Translations under genes and position numbers: made by a program
Part shown: positions 34,615 to 42,385 of the stretch, one piece after another
Layout of the letters: each line of letters starts with the position of its first letter
Position numbering within the stretch: the stretch's first letter is position 1
Assembly (NCBI GenBank): GCA_903875575.1
Contig: CAIQWJ010000103.1
Span: forward strand, 1 to 46,766
Direction of reading: 5' to 3'
DNA from: an uncultured Acidobacteriia bacterium
GTDB taxonomy: Bacteria; Acidobacteriota; Terriglobia; Bryobacterales; Bryobacteraceae
Length of the DNA stretch: 46,766 nucleotides
The notes under the pieces: generated by a model
The model's input: only the letters and a program-made list of their open reading frames with translations
Told to the model about the DNA's origin: nothing
Database searches by the model: none

Positions 34615-36291
34615 ATGATGCGCACCCGCGTTTGCTTGTTCCTGGCGACCCCGTTATTGTCTCTCGCATTTCAGGCCGCACCACCGCCGGCCAAACCGGA
34701 GATCACGGGAACGGTCTTCGACGCCGGCACAAGTCAGCCTGTCATCGATGCCGTCATTTCGATTCTCTCCATCGCCGATCCCACGGCCCCGCGGTCTATG
34801 AACTCGAAACCAGGTGATCCCGTCGGACAAATTCACACCGACGCCGCCGGAAAATTCCACTTCTCACCCGCTGCCTTGGGCACCTTCGACGTTTCGGTTA
34901 AGAAGGATGACTATTCGAACTACGTTCCGCTTTCCGGAACCATGAATTCCGCGAGCGTTACCCTCAGCAAGAGCAATCCGACCAAAGACCTCCGCTTCAC
35001 CCTGTCGAAGCCCGGAACCGTCACGGGGCAACTGATCGACAGCGAGACGGGAAATCCCATTCCAGCAGGTTACGTCTCCCTCATGGGTGTCGTTTACCAG
35101 GATGGACAGAGGCGATTCCAACTGGCATTCGGGTTGGAATATAAACAGGTTGATGCCGAAGGACATTTTTCGGTGTCGAATATTCCGCCCGGCGGCAGCT
35201 ACGTGATCTGGACACGTAATCCCATCAAAATGTCGCCTGATAAGCAGACCCTGAAACAATTCCCACCCGAAGAAACGGCAATCGTCGACAGCGACTATCC
35301 CGACGCCTACTGGCCCGGCGGCCGCGATCTCGACTCCGCGAGCCCCATCCTGGTTACATCCAACGCGTCTATCAACATGGGCCGGTTGCGGATGAAGAAG
35401 GTGCCCCTATATCGCGCCCGCCTGAGATTTCCCGATAAGATCTGTCAACCTGGCTGGAAGGCCGTATTCGATATTAGAAATGGCTTCGTTCCCACCGTCA
35501 CCGGTGAAGCACCTTGTGGCGAGGAACTCCTCGCGCGCCACATCACTCCGGGCACTTACGTCGCCAGCGTGTCCGTAGCGGGGCCGGCCCTCGCTGATCG
35601 AATCCGCAGCAAGGTCACCTTCCAGGTTGTGGATAAGAATGTTGTCGTCGAGCTGCCGCTTGCTCGCGGTGTGGATATCACAGGAAGACTAGTGAAGGCT
35701 ACGGGAGCAGCCACCGTGCCATTTGAAAACCTGAAGGTCGACCTGATGACTGAGGGAGGCATAAACGTGTATGGAGAAGGACCAACCAAGACGGACGCCG
35801 AAGGCAACTTCCGCGATATCAACGCCCAACCGGACCTCCGCCTTCGGGTCAACGGCCTTTCCGGAGGCTGGTACGTTAAAGAAGTCCTCTACAACGGCGC
35901 AACTCTACTCAGCGATCACCTTCACCTCGACCCCTTCGCCCCCGCCCACGATCTCAAAATCGTCATCGACGACAAACCAGCCGTCATCGCCGGCACCGTC
36001 ACAGACGGCGACGACAAAGTACCCGAGCCCAAACTCGTACTGATCCGCATCCCCTTCGATCCGAACGTCCGACCCTGGGGCCTCCCCGAAATGACCGGCG
36101 ACGCGAAAGGCGGTTTCGCCTGGACCGGCCTGCAACCCGGCGACTACCGAATCCTGGCAGTCACCCCCGAAGGCCGCGCGAAACTCCACGAACCCGGCAT
36201 CCTCGAAGGCATGATGACCACCGCGGAGAAGATCAGCCTAACCTCCGGCAGCGTGCAAAACCTGAATCTGAAGCTGACCCACCCACGGTAA
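34615..36291 (+). CDS. Secreted carboxypeptidase-regulatory-domain protein
   Basis: This is a 558-residue protein with a signal peptide (CLFLATPLLSLAFQAAPPP). At least three carboxypeptidase-regulatory-like beta-sandwich repeats are visible: GTVFDAGTSQPVIDAVISIL, GTVTGQLIDSETGNPIPAGYVSL-type, and AGTVTDGDDKVPEPKLVLI, with DAAGKFHFSPAALGTFDVSV and GGFAWTGLQPGDYRILAV as their second halves. No enzyme domain or barrel is attached. Such proteins are frequent in Solibacter-like genomes and probably act as exported binding or scaffold modules. TAAGCT lies ten bases before ATG 34615, with TTTACT 17 bases further upstream. It overlaps the following small gene by one base. Confidence 0.85.
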   Translation: MMRTRVCLFLATPLLSLAFQAAPPPAKPEITGTVFDAGTSQPVIDAVISILSIADPTAPRSMNSKPGDPVGQIHTDAAGKFHFSPAALGTFDVSVKKDDYSNYVPLSGTMNSASVTLSKSNPTKDLRFTLSKPGTVTGQLIDSETGNPIPAGYVSLMGVVYQDGQRRFQLAFGLEYKQVDAEGHFSVSNIPPGGSYVIWTRNPIKMSPDKQTLKQFPPEETAIVDSDYPDAYWPGGRDLDSASPILVTSNASINMGRLRMKKVPLYRARLRFPDKICQPGWKAVFDIRNGFVPTVTGEAPCGEELLARHITPGTYVASVSVAGPALADRIRSKVTFQVVDKNVVVELPLARGVDITGRLVKATGAATVPFENLKVDLMTEGGINVYGEGPTKTDAEGNFRDINAQPDLRLRVNGLSGGWYVKEVLYNGATLLSDHLHLDPFAPAHDLKIVIDDKPAVIAGTVTDGDDKVPEPKLVLIRIPFDPNVRPWGLPEMTGDAKGGFAWTGLQPGDYRILAVTPEGRAKLHEPGILEGMMTTAEKISLTSGSVQNLNLKLTHPR

Positions 36292-36488
36292 TGAACAGAC
36301 CGATGCACCCCAACAAACTCGCTGACGGCAATCCCGCCCAGGACACCGTCCCTGCCGCCGCGCCTAGTTCCAGACGGGAAGTAGTCGAACAGGACCTTCA
36401 GCGCCTCAGCAAACAGGAGGAGATTCGAAACTTTCGCGGCAAACTCACCTGGCACGGTGACCTCACTGCCATGAGGACCGACCAGTAA
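36291..36488 (+). pseudogene. VapB (DUF2191-like) antitoxin remnant, C-terminal half only
   Basis: This is a 65-residue frame whose ATG shares one base with the upstream stop (TAATG). Residues 27-65, SRREVVEQDLQRLSKQEEIR then FRGKLTWHGDLTAMRTD, match the helix and C-terminal tail of DUF2191-type VapB antitoxins, which read K/RREVVE..L..L..QEEIR.LRGKL.W.GDL..MR. The N-terminal strand and helix that bind DNA are absent, replaced by an unrelated Pro/Ala-rich stretch. No PIN toxin follows. It is most likely a decayed antitoxin; expression as a toxin-binding fragment is possible. Confidence 0.55.
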
Positions 36489-36523
36489 CTCCGGTTGGGG
36501 CCAGCCAGAGAACAACCCGTGCT

Positions 36524-36958
36524 TTACGCCTTCACCTTCTTCGCCGGTTTCGCCTTCTTCAGACCATTCAGCGCAATCGCCTCCCGCACCAACGCCTTGA
36601 AAGCGACACCATCCACCTTCTCCCCCTCCGGAATATCAATCGCTCGCCGCACGTTCCCGTCCAGGCTCGAATTGAACAACCCCGCCGGATCCTTCAGCGA
36701 CGCGCCCTTCGCAAAAGTCAGCTTCACGACTTTCTTATAAGTCTCTCCCGTGCAGATAATCCCGTCATGCTCCCAGACCGGAGTCCCCATCCACTTCCAC
36801 GCCTCCACCACATCCGGGTCCGCCTCATGAATGAGCTTGCGCATTCTGCCAAGCGTCTCCCCCCGCCAATCCCCCAGCCCCGCTATTCTGGCGGAAATGA
36901 GCTCCGTTGCCGACTCCCCGGTATTCCCTGTCTTTTCACCTATAGCCATTGATCGCAT
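36524..36958 (-). CDS. DUF1801 family protein
   Basis: This protein of about 144 residues starts at ATG 36958, or 36949 with GGAGG nine bases ahead. LISARIAGLGDWRGETLGRMRKLIHEADPDVVEAWKWMGTPVWEHDGIICTG is the DUF1801/YdhG core, and a Lys-rich tail (KKAKPAKKVKA) closes it. The family folds like a small iron-chaperone/frataxin-type domain; biochemical role is unsettled. It lies 20 bases downstream of the hydrolase gene at 36978 in the same direction and could be the last gene of that operon. Confidence 0.85.
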   Translation of the reverse strand: MRSMAIGEKTGNTGESATELISARIAGLGDWRGETLGRMRKLIHEADPDVVEAWKWMGTPVWEHDGIICTGETYKKVVKLTFAKGASLKDPAGLFNSSLDGNVRRAIDIPEGEKVDGVAFKALVREAIALNGLKKAKPAKKVKA

Positions 36959-36977
36959 CCTCCAGCTCCTGTCCCGC

Positions 36978-37877
36978 TCACTTCCCCGAAACCTTCTCCA
37001 GCCAATTGATCACTTCCGCCGCCAACGCGATTCGATGATCCTGAAAGCCGTGGTCCGTTGGCAGCGTGACGGAGGTAACCTTGCCACCCGCGCGAATCAC
37101 CGCTTCCGCAAGCTGCCGGTTCACCTCTCCATAAGTCCGTGACGCGCCGATCACCAGCAACGGGCTATGCACAAGTCCGGGACCCCACGCAAGATAGTTC
37201 CACTCGGCGCGGTGCAACACGATCTCTTTGGCAACGCCCAGTGGCGTCGCACCCCGCAGCGAATTGCCCAGATCGGCAAACTCCTTCACAGCAGCACCCG
37301 GCAGTTCGGCCCGCGCCACCTTGCTGAGTCGATCGCCAGTCATTCCGACATTCCACGCATCCAGCAGCAACACTCCAGCCAGATCCACATCATGTCGTGC
37401 GTGCGCAGCCGCGGCAAACCCACCCATACTGTGTCCACCGAGCACGATCCGCACGGGATCAATCTGATAGCTCTTCGCAATATCCGGCCGCCGCACAAAG
37501 CTCACCGCGGCATCCACATCCTCCAGCACGTGACCGATCGAAAACACTCCAGGACTGCCCCACGATCCGCGGTAATGAAACGTCAGAACATTCCAGCCCG
37601 CCCGTCGGATCGCCTGCGCCAGATCCAGATTCTGCTCGGTTCCCGGAAAACCATGCAGCAGGATGACCGTCGGATGCGGGCCCACGCCGCCCGCGATATA
37701 GAACAACCCGTTCATCCCCAGGCCATGGCTCGGCACCAGCACCTGCCCCATCCAGGGCGGATTCGCGCGGTCCACAACCGGATCGCTGATAACGGCGGAA
37801 GGAATCGATCGCGCCGGATTATCCGGCTGCGCCCACAGAAGCGCCGGCACCAACAACGCGCGAAACACAGATTTCAT
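36978..37877 (-). CDS. Secreted alpha/beta hydrolase
   Basis: This 299-residue protein starts at ATG 37877 with GAGGGG upstream. A signal peptide (FRALLVPALLWAQ) places it in the periplasm. VILLHGFPGTEQN is the oxyanion-hole region, VLGGHSMGGFAAAA the nucleophile elbow (Ser), and TDHGFQDHR holds the catalytic His. It resembles dienelactone hydrolase/acyl-peptidase-like esterases. Substrate unknown. It follows the small membrane protein gene by 11 bases, in one run from arsR. Confidence 0.85.
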   Translation of the reverse strand: MKSVFRALLVPALLWAQPDNPARSIPSAVISDPVVDRANPPWMGQVLVPSHGLGMNGLFYIAGGVGPHPTVILLHGFPGTEQNLDLAQAIRRAGWNVLTFHYRGSWGSPGVFSIGHVLEDVDAAVSFVRRPDIAKSYQIDPVRIVLGGHSMGGFAAAAHARHDVDLAGVLLLDAWNVGMTGDRLSKVARAELPGAAVKEFADLGNSLRGATPLGVAKEIVLHRAEWNYLAWGPGLVHSPLLVIGASRTYGEVNRQLAEAVIRAGGKVTSVTLPTDHGFQDHRIALAAEVINWLEKVSGK

Positions 37878-37888
37878 GGATCCCCTCG

Positions 37889-38083
37889 TCACTCCTGTCG
37901 TCCCGAAATCAGACGCCGGACGACATGCCCTTTCCACATCCACAGCCCTGAGACAACCATGACGGGCAGAAAGACGAACCGGACCGCGGGCGCATATTTC
38001 GGAATCTCCTCAAACGGGCTGTAAATATAGCCCACAATCGGAATGCTCAACACGATGTGGACCCAGCGAAAAAATGTCCGCAT
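37889..38083 (-). CDS. Small two-helix membrane protein
   Basis: This is a 64-residue protein from ATG 38083. Two hydrophobic segments are seen: about residues 6-21 (RWVHIVLSIPIVGYIY) and 33-50 (AVRFVFLPVMVVSGLWMW). A basic tail (KGHVVRRLISGRQE) follows, so both ends probably face the cytoplasm. The gap to the SRPBCC gene is two bases and to the hydrolase gene eleven. I do not recognise a named family, though similar small proteins follow ArsR/SRPBCC pairs. Confidence 0.75.
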   Translation of the reverse strand: MRTFFRWVHIVLSIPIVGYIYSPFEEIPKYAPAVRFVFLPVMVVSGLWMWKGHVVRRLISGRQE

Positions 38084-38085
38084 CT

Positions 38086-38490
38086 TCAATCCACTCGCCC
38101 CGCCACCTGTTCCAGCGCCCCCAGAAACTTCTGCCACCCGTACTGAGCGCCCTTGTACGCCTGCTCCTGTTCCATCCGGAAACCGGCCTGCTCCATCCGC
38201 AGATGGGTTCCCGCGCCGGTCGGCGTGAGCGTCCAGGTCACCACGCTCTCCAGACCGAATGCGACCCACGTGTAAGACAGCGACTTGTTCACCTCCACCA
38301 CCAGGACCTGACAATCCACCGAGCCCCAGTCCGCACTCAGCTGGAACTGGTGATCCACCTCAGCCCTGAAGTCATTCTTCATGAGCCATTCCGCAATCAG
38401 TTCCGGCTGCGTCAGCGCGCGCCATATCTTCTCCGGCGGATACGGCATCTCCCGTTCCATCACCACAGAACGCACGGCGTCTGCACTCAT
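38086..38490 (-). CDS. SRPBCC (AHSA1-like) protein
   Basis: This is a 134-residue protein. MPYPPEKIWRALTQPELIAEWLMKNDF opens the START-like helix-grip fold typical of AHSA1-type proteins, and SYTWVAFGLESVVTWTLTPTGAGTHLRMEQ continues it. The fold binds hydrophobic ligands in a cavity. Its start overlaps the arsR stop by four bases (ATGA), the standard ArsR-SRPBCC pairing, in which the regulator and ligand-binding protein are co-expressed. Confidence 0.9.
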   Translation of the reverse strand: MSADAVRSVVMEREMPYPPEKIWRALTQPELIAEWLMKNDFRAEVDHQFQLSADWGSVDCQVLVVEVNKSLSYTWVAFGLESVVTWTLTPTGAGTHLRMEQAGFRMEQEQAYKGAQYGWQKFLGALEQVAGRVD

Positions 38491-38813
38491 TTTCGATCCA
38501 TCCTTTCCAGTAACAACTCCAGGTCGTCAAACCGATCCCGCCAGAACACCCCATAGAACTTCATCCAGTCGATAAGCGGCGCTAACGCCTGCGGGTGTGC
38601 TCTGTAGTGCGTCTCCCGACCTTCACGGCGATCACGCACCAGGTGCGCCAGCTTCAGAACACTCAGGTGCTTCGACACCGCCGGCTGCGAAACCCCGGAA
38701 TGATCCGTAAGCGCATGCACAGTCTGTTCCCCGTCCCGCGCCAGGCGCTCAAATATCGCCCGCCGTGTCGGATCAGCAAGAGCTTTGAAAACTTCGTCCG
38801 CCACAGCCTGCAT
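38487..38813 (-). CDS. ArsR-family transcriptional regulator
   Basis: This is a 108-residue winged-helix protein: EVFKALADPTRRAIFERLARDGEQTVHALTDHSGVSQPAVSKHLSVLKLAHLV, then DRREGRETHYRAHP. No cysteine metal-binding motif (ELCVCDL) is present, so it belongs to the metal-independent ArsR group that goes with SRPBCC proteins. It leads a run of up to five genes down to 36524. A TTGACA-N18-TATGGT promoter ends six bases before its ATG, and an inverted repeat sits in the spacer, so it should repress itself. Confidence 0.93.
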   Translation of the reverse strand: MQAVADEVFKALADPTRRAIFERLARDGEQTVHALTDHSGVSQPAVSKHLSVLKLAHLVRDRREGRETHYRAHPQALAPLIDWMKFYGVFWRDRFDDLELLLERMDRK

Positions 38814-38819
38814 TCCTAA

Positions 38820-38849
38820 ACCATAACCTTACAGTTATGAATCTGTCAA
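38820..38849 (-). promoter_or_regulatory. arsR promoter with operator in the spacer
   Basis: On the minus strand TTGACA (38844-38849), 18 bases and TATGGT (38820-38825) lie six bases before the arsR ATG. ATAACTGTAAGGTTAT (38823-38838), with five-base inverted arms, covers most of the spacer and reaches the -10. Binding there would block RNA polymerase. Confidence 0.75.
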
Positions 38850-38895
38850 GGGCTCTTTGCGCCCTTTGCTAATCTTTGCGTACTCTGCGTCAAAA
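38850..38895 (+). repeat. Degenerate CTTTGCG-type repeat run
   Basis: The stretch reads ctctttgcg, ccctttgct, atctttgcg, tactctgcgtcaaa: four imperfect copies of about 9-12 bases. A similar run (tgttctccgtgtcttcc, ctctgtattctctgtgcaaa) lies at 46488-46560. Both precede plus-strand genes. Confidence 0.45.
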
Positions 38896-38910
38896 GCTAA
38901 ACTAGTCAAC

Positions 38911-40242
38911 ATGCAAGGGCGCACCATCTTTCTCGCCATCCTCACCGCAGCAACCCTCGCCGCCCAGCCCCCCGCCCGCGTCCGCACGCCCGCCCTCGCC
39001 CCCATCACCGCCATCACCATCACCGGCAACAAAACCATCCCCACCGACGCCATTCTCGCCGCCTCCAGCCTCAAACTCAACCACGAGGGCAGCGCCGCCA
39101 TCTTCGACGCCACCCGCGACCGCCTCCTCAACACCGGCTACTTCGACACCGTCAGCTACTCCTTTGAACAAAAAGACCTCGGCTTCGCCGTCACCTTCAC
39201 CGTCGCCGAAATGAAGCAGGTCTACTCCGTCCGCGCCGAAGCCCTCCCCCTCACGCAGGACCAACTCACCCAACTCCTGCGTACCACCCAACCCCTCTTC
39301 TACGGCCTGCTCCCCGGCACGAAACCGGTGCTCGACCGCGCCTCCGCGGCCATCGAGCAATTCCTGGCACCCACCAATCCTGGCCTCCGCGTCCGCGCCC
39401 GAGTCGTCGCCATCGCCGCCGAACGCCTCGAAATCCAGTTCACCCCCGCCGAAGGCCTCCCCGTCATTGCCGACATCACCTTCGAAGGCAGCGACCTCAT
39501 CTCTCCAGCCGAACTCCACATCGCCGCCATCGAAAACGCCATCGGCCAGCCCTTCAGCGACTCCGGCATCCAGACCCTGCTCGACCGCGTCATCCGCCCC
39601 CTCTACGAAAAACACGGCCGCATGCGCGTCAAATTCGGCCCCATCACCACCCAACCCGCCGCCAGCGTGAAAGGTCTCAACGTCCACGTCACTGTCACCG
39701 ACGGCCCCACTTACAAACTCACCAACGTAACCGCGCACGTCCCCGAAGGCCCTGCCCCGGCAGGGGGACAAGCGCTAGACGCCCGCCGCATCGTGCGCAT
39801 GGCCGCCCTCCCCGCCCTCGACAAAGCCACCTATGACGACGTTGTCCAGTCCGCCCCCCGCGTCCTCGACAGCCTCCGCGGCGAAGGCTTCCTCGACGCC
39901 ACTGTCACCCCCAACCGCACTCTCAACGACGCCGATCAAACCATCACCGCCTGGTACGACGTCACCACCGGCGAAATCTACCACTTCGGTCACCTCGACG
40001 TCATCGGCCTTGGACTCGATGGAGAAGCCGCCATCCGCAAAATGTGGGCCGTCAAACCGGGCGACCCATTCCCCGCCAGCTATCAGGACCGCTTCGTCAA
40101 AGGCGTGAAAGCCGAAGGCCTCTTCGACAACCTCGGCGACATCACCTGCACCCCGACCATCAACCGCCAGACCCGCGTCGTCGACGTCATGCTGTACTTC
40201 TCCACCGCACCCGCCGCGCCACCGCGCCGCGCCCAATTCTGA
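38911..40242 (+). CDS. Exported POTRA-repeat protein without a barrel
   Basis: This is a protein of about 443 residues from ATG 38911 with a signal peptide (IFLAILTAATLAAQ). It contains several POTRA-like units: ITAITITGNKTIPTDAILAA, VIADITFEGSDLISPAELHIAA, KGLNVHVTVTDGPTYKLTNV and YHFGHLDVIGLGLDGEAAIRK. BamA and its relatives have such repeats followed by a 16-strand barrel; here the protein ends after the last POTRA (FSTAPAAPPRRAQF). It is therefore a periplasmic POTRA-only protein that might assist outer-membrane assembly. TAAACT ends seven bases before the ATG. It is eight bases from the next gene. Confidence 0.8.
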   Translation: MQGRTIFLAILTAATLAAQPPARVRTPALAPITAITITGNKTIPTDAILAASSLKLNHEGSAAIFDATRDRLLNTGYFDTVSYSFEQKDLGFAVTFTVAEMKQVYSVRAEALPLTQDQLTQLLRTTQPLFYGLLPGTKPVLDRASAAIEQFLAPTNPGLRVRARVVAIAAERLEIQFTPAEGLPVIADITFEGSDLISPAELHIAAIENAIGQPFSDSGIQTLLDRVIRPLYEKHGRMRVKFGPITTQPAASVKGLNVHVTVTDGPTYKLTNVTAHVPEGPAPAGGQALDARRIVRMAALPALDKATYDDVVQSAPRVLDSLRGEGFLDATVTPNRTLNDADQTITAWYDVTTGEIYHFGHLDVIGLGLDGEAAIRKMWAVKPGDPFPASYQDRFVKGVKAEGLFDNLGDITCTPTINRQTRVVDVMLYFSTAPAAPPRRAQF

Positions 40243-40250
40243 TCCCCCAA

Positions 40251-41018
40251 ATGCTTACCGCCATCACCCGCGCCGTCAGTGCCTCTCTCGCCCAATGTGA
40301 ACTCACGTGGCTACAGCGAGAGCCCATCAATCTCGCGAAGGCAAACGCCGAACACGAAGCCTACGAACAGGCGCTCCGGTCTCTTGGAGTCAAAGTCATC
40401 TCACTCCCTGCACTCGACGCCCACCCAGACGCCGTCTTCGTGGAAGACCCCGCCCTCGTGCTCGACGAAGTTGCCGTCATCACCACCATGGGTGCCGAAA
40501 GCCGACGCGGCGAACGCCCCACCCTCGCCGCCGCCATCGCGCAATTCCGCCCCCTGCGGAACATGCAACCTCCCGCCAAACTCGAAGGAGGCGACGTCAT
40601 GCGCGTCGGCCGTGACCTCTACATCGGCCTCTCCGCGCGCACCGATGAAGCAGGCATCCACCAACTCGGCGAACTCCTCGCACCGTATAACTACAAGGTT
40701 CACGCCGTAGAATTACGCGACTGCCTCCACCTGAAATCCGCCTGCTGCTGCATCGCTGAAAGCACACTTCTGGTCAACCGGAATTGGGTAGACATCGCAC
40801 CGTTCGCACATCTCCGCCTGATCGACGTAGCCCCCGGCGAACCAGCCGCAGCCAACGCGCTCAGCGTAAACGGCACCATCCTCATGCCGAACGCCTACCC
40901 GGCAACCGCGAATCTCCTCAGAGCCGCATCCTTCCAGGTCATCGAACTGGATATGACCGAACTGATGAAGGCCGAATCCGGCGTCACCTGCTCTAGCCTC
41001 CTATTCACCGTGTCTTGA
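40251..41018 (+). CDS. Dimethylarginine dimethylaminohydrolase (DDAH)-like amidinotransferase-fold protein
   Basis: This 255-residue protein starts at ATG 40251. It has FVEDPALV (Glu 65, Asp 66), KLEGGDVMRVGRDLYIGLSARTDEAGIHQL, DCLHLKSAC (His 160) and GVTCSSLLF with the catalytic Cys 247. These are the family hallmarks of DDAH, which releases citrulline from methylated arginine. Related hydrolases act on arginine or other guanidines, so the substrate is not certain. It lies eight bases after the POTRA gene in the same direction. Its stop overlaps the -35 of the next promoter. Confidence 0.88.
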   Translation: MLTAITRAVSASLAQCELTWLQREPINLAKANAEHEAYEQALRSLGVKVISLPALDAHPDAVFVEDPALVLDEVAVITTMGAESRRGERPTLAAAIAQFRPLRNMQPPAKLEGGDVMRVGRDLYIGLSARTDEAGIHQLGELLAPYNYKVHAVELRDCLHLKSACCCIAESTLLVNRNWVDIAPFAHLRLIDVAPGEPAAANALSVNGTILMPNAYPATANLLRAASFQVIELDMTELMKAESGVTCSSLLFTVS

Positions 41019-41044
41019 CGCAGTTACACCTTTGTCGCTACGCT
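41015..41044 (+). promoter_or_regulatory. Promoter of the BrnT/BrnA remnant
   Basis: TTGACG (41015-41020), an 18-base spacer and TACGCT (41039-41044) lie eight bases before TTG 41053. The -35 overlaps the TGA of the preceding gene. Confidence 0.6.
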
Positions 41045-41052
41045 GAAACCAA

Positions 41053-41412
41053 TTGGAGATTGAGTTTACCTGGGACCCCGCGAAGGCGAGAAGTAACCTC
41101 GCGAAAGCCATGAATAGGAACAAAGAGCGTACGCCGATCAGTTCGAGGAAGGGCATCAGAATTAGTACAGAGTCGCGGAGTCTCTATGCCGCCCTGGATC
41201 CCCGCACGGGAGATCCGGAATCACGATCACTCCCGCCGGAGCGCTGGGAAACTGCCATGCGCAGGGAGGAGTTTTTCAGGCCCATCAAAAAACTCACCAG
41301 CGTCCGCATTGACGCCGATATTCTCGATTGGCTCAGATCGAAAGGCGACGGTCATCTGACCCGCATCAACGAGATCCTGCGGGAGCGCATGACATTGGAC
41401 CAACACAAGTAG
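41053..41412 (+). CDS. BrnA-like antitoxin fused to a BrnT toxin N-terminal remnant
   Basis: This is a 119-residue frame from TTG 41053. Residues 1-18, MEIEFTWDPAKARSNLAK, are the start of a BrnT toxin, which normally continues HGVSFEEA for about 90 residues. After residue 18 the sequence departs from BrnT. Residues 65-115 (WETAMRREEFF, SVRIDADILDWLRSKGDGHLTRINEILRERM) match the BrnA antitoxin, a ribbon-helix-helix protein. The toxin body has been lost by an in-frame deletion. The true BrnA start may be ATG 41110. The regulatory half should still bind DNA. Confidence 0.7.
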   Translation: MEIEFTWDPAKARSNLAKAMNRNKERTPISSRKGIRISTESRSLYAALDPRTGDPESRSLPPERWETAMRREEFFRPIKKLTSVRIDADILDWLRSKGDGHLTRINEILRERMTLDQHK

Positions 41413-41437
41413 CCATGAAATAATACAACCTCTTCCC

Positions 41438-42328
41438 ATGCGACACCAACTCACCTTCCTCGCACTAACCCTCACCGCTCTGGCCCACGCGCAGGCCCCC
41501 GCCGCCGCGCCTTTCGTCACCCACCAACTCAAGCCCAACGTCTACTGGATCGAAGGCGGCGGCGGTAATAGCGGCGTCATCGTCGGCACCAACGGCGTTA
41601 TCGTCATCGACGCAAAAACCACGGCGGCCGGTGGCAAAGAACTCCTCGACGACATCGCCAAAATCACTCCCAAGCCCGTCACCGCCGTCATCGAAACCCA
41701 CAGCGACGGCGACCACATCAACGGTGTTGCCTCCTTCCCTGCCGGCGTCAAAGTCATCGCCCACACCAACAACCGCAAGGAGCAGGAAGCCGCCATCAAA
41801 GCCGGTGGACGCGGCGCGCCCGCAGCCGACCGCCTCCCCTCCCAGCTCATCACGAAAGACACCGAGACCATCACCCTCGAAGGCGTAACCCTCGAACTCC
41901 ATCACTGGGCCCCCGCCCACACCAGCGGCGACCTCGTCGTCTACCTCCCCGCCGACAAAATCGTCTTCACCGGTGACATCATCGCCATGCAGATGGCGGA
42001 TCCGCTCATCCATGCCGAAAAAGACGGCACCTCCGAAGGCTGGATCGCCACCGTCAAGGGCATCACCGCACTGAACTCCGATCAATTCGTCCCCGGCCAC
42101 GGCGATCTCCAGACCAAAGCTCCCATCCAGAAACGCCTCGCCGACGCTGAAGCCAAGCGCACCAAAATCGCCGACCTCGTCAAGCAGGGCAAGACGCTGG
42201 ACGAAGTCAAAGCAGCAGTCGATCCCCCGCCAGCAGCACCCGCAGCAGGCGCACCAGCGGGCGGCGGCCGCGGCCCCGCCTTCGCCAGCTATTCCCAGGT
42301 GGTCTACCAGGAACTCACAAAGAAATAG
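41438..42328 (+). CDS. Secreted MBL-fold metallo-hydrolase with variant metal motif
   Basis: This is a 296-residue protein with a signal peptide (LALTLTALAHAQ). The metallo-beta-lactamase fold shows VIVIDAKTT, IETHSDGDHINGV (residues 86-96), APAHTSGDLVVYL (His 161), FTGDII (Asp 180) and VPGHGD (His 221). In the usual HxHxDH motif the second His is replaced by Asp (HSDGDH, residues 88-93). A Pro/Ala/Gly-rich stretch precedes the C-terminus. Substrate unknown. TAATAC lies eleven bases before the ATG. Confidence 0.85.
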   Translation: MRHQLTFLALTLTALAHAQAPAAAPFVTHQLKPNVYWIEGGGGNSGVIVGTNGVIVIDAKTTAAGGKELLDDIAKITPKPVTAVIETHSDGDHINGVASFPAGVKVIAHTNNRKEQEAAIKAGGRGAPAADRLPSQLITKDTETITLEGVTLELHHWAPAHTSGDLVVYLPADKIVFTGDIIAMQMADPLIHAEKDGTSEGWIATVKGITALNSDQFVPGHGDLQTKAPIQKRLADAEAKRTKIADLVKQGKTLDEVKAAVDPPPAAPAAGAPAGGGRGPAFASYSQVVYQELTKK

Positions 42329-42385
42329 CCGGTTTTCGATATACTGGGAGTGGCAAGCGCCCATGCTCCAAAGAAAGGAACCGTG

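Noticed and set aside
33245-34618. Long open plus-strand frame opposite lpd
   Set aside because: It is Arg/His-rich, matches nothing, and is the mirror of a certain gene in GC-rich DNA.
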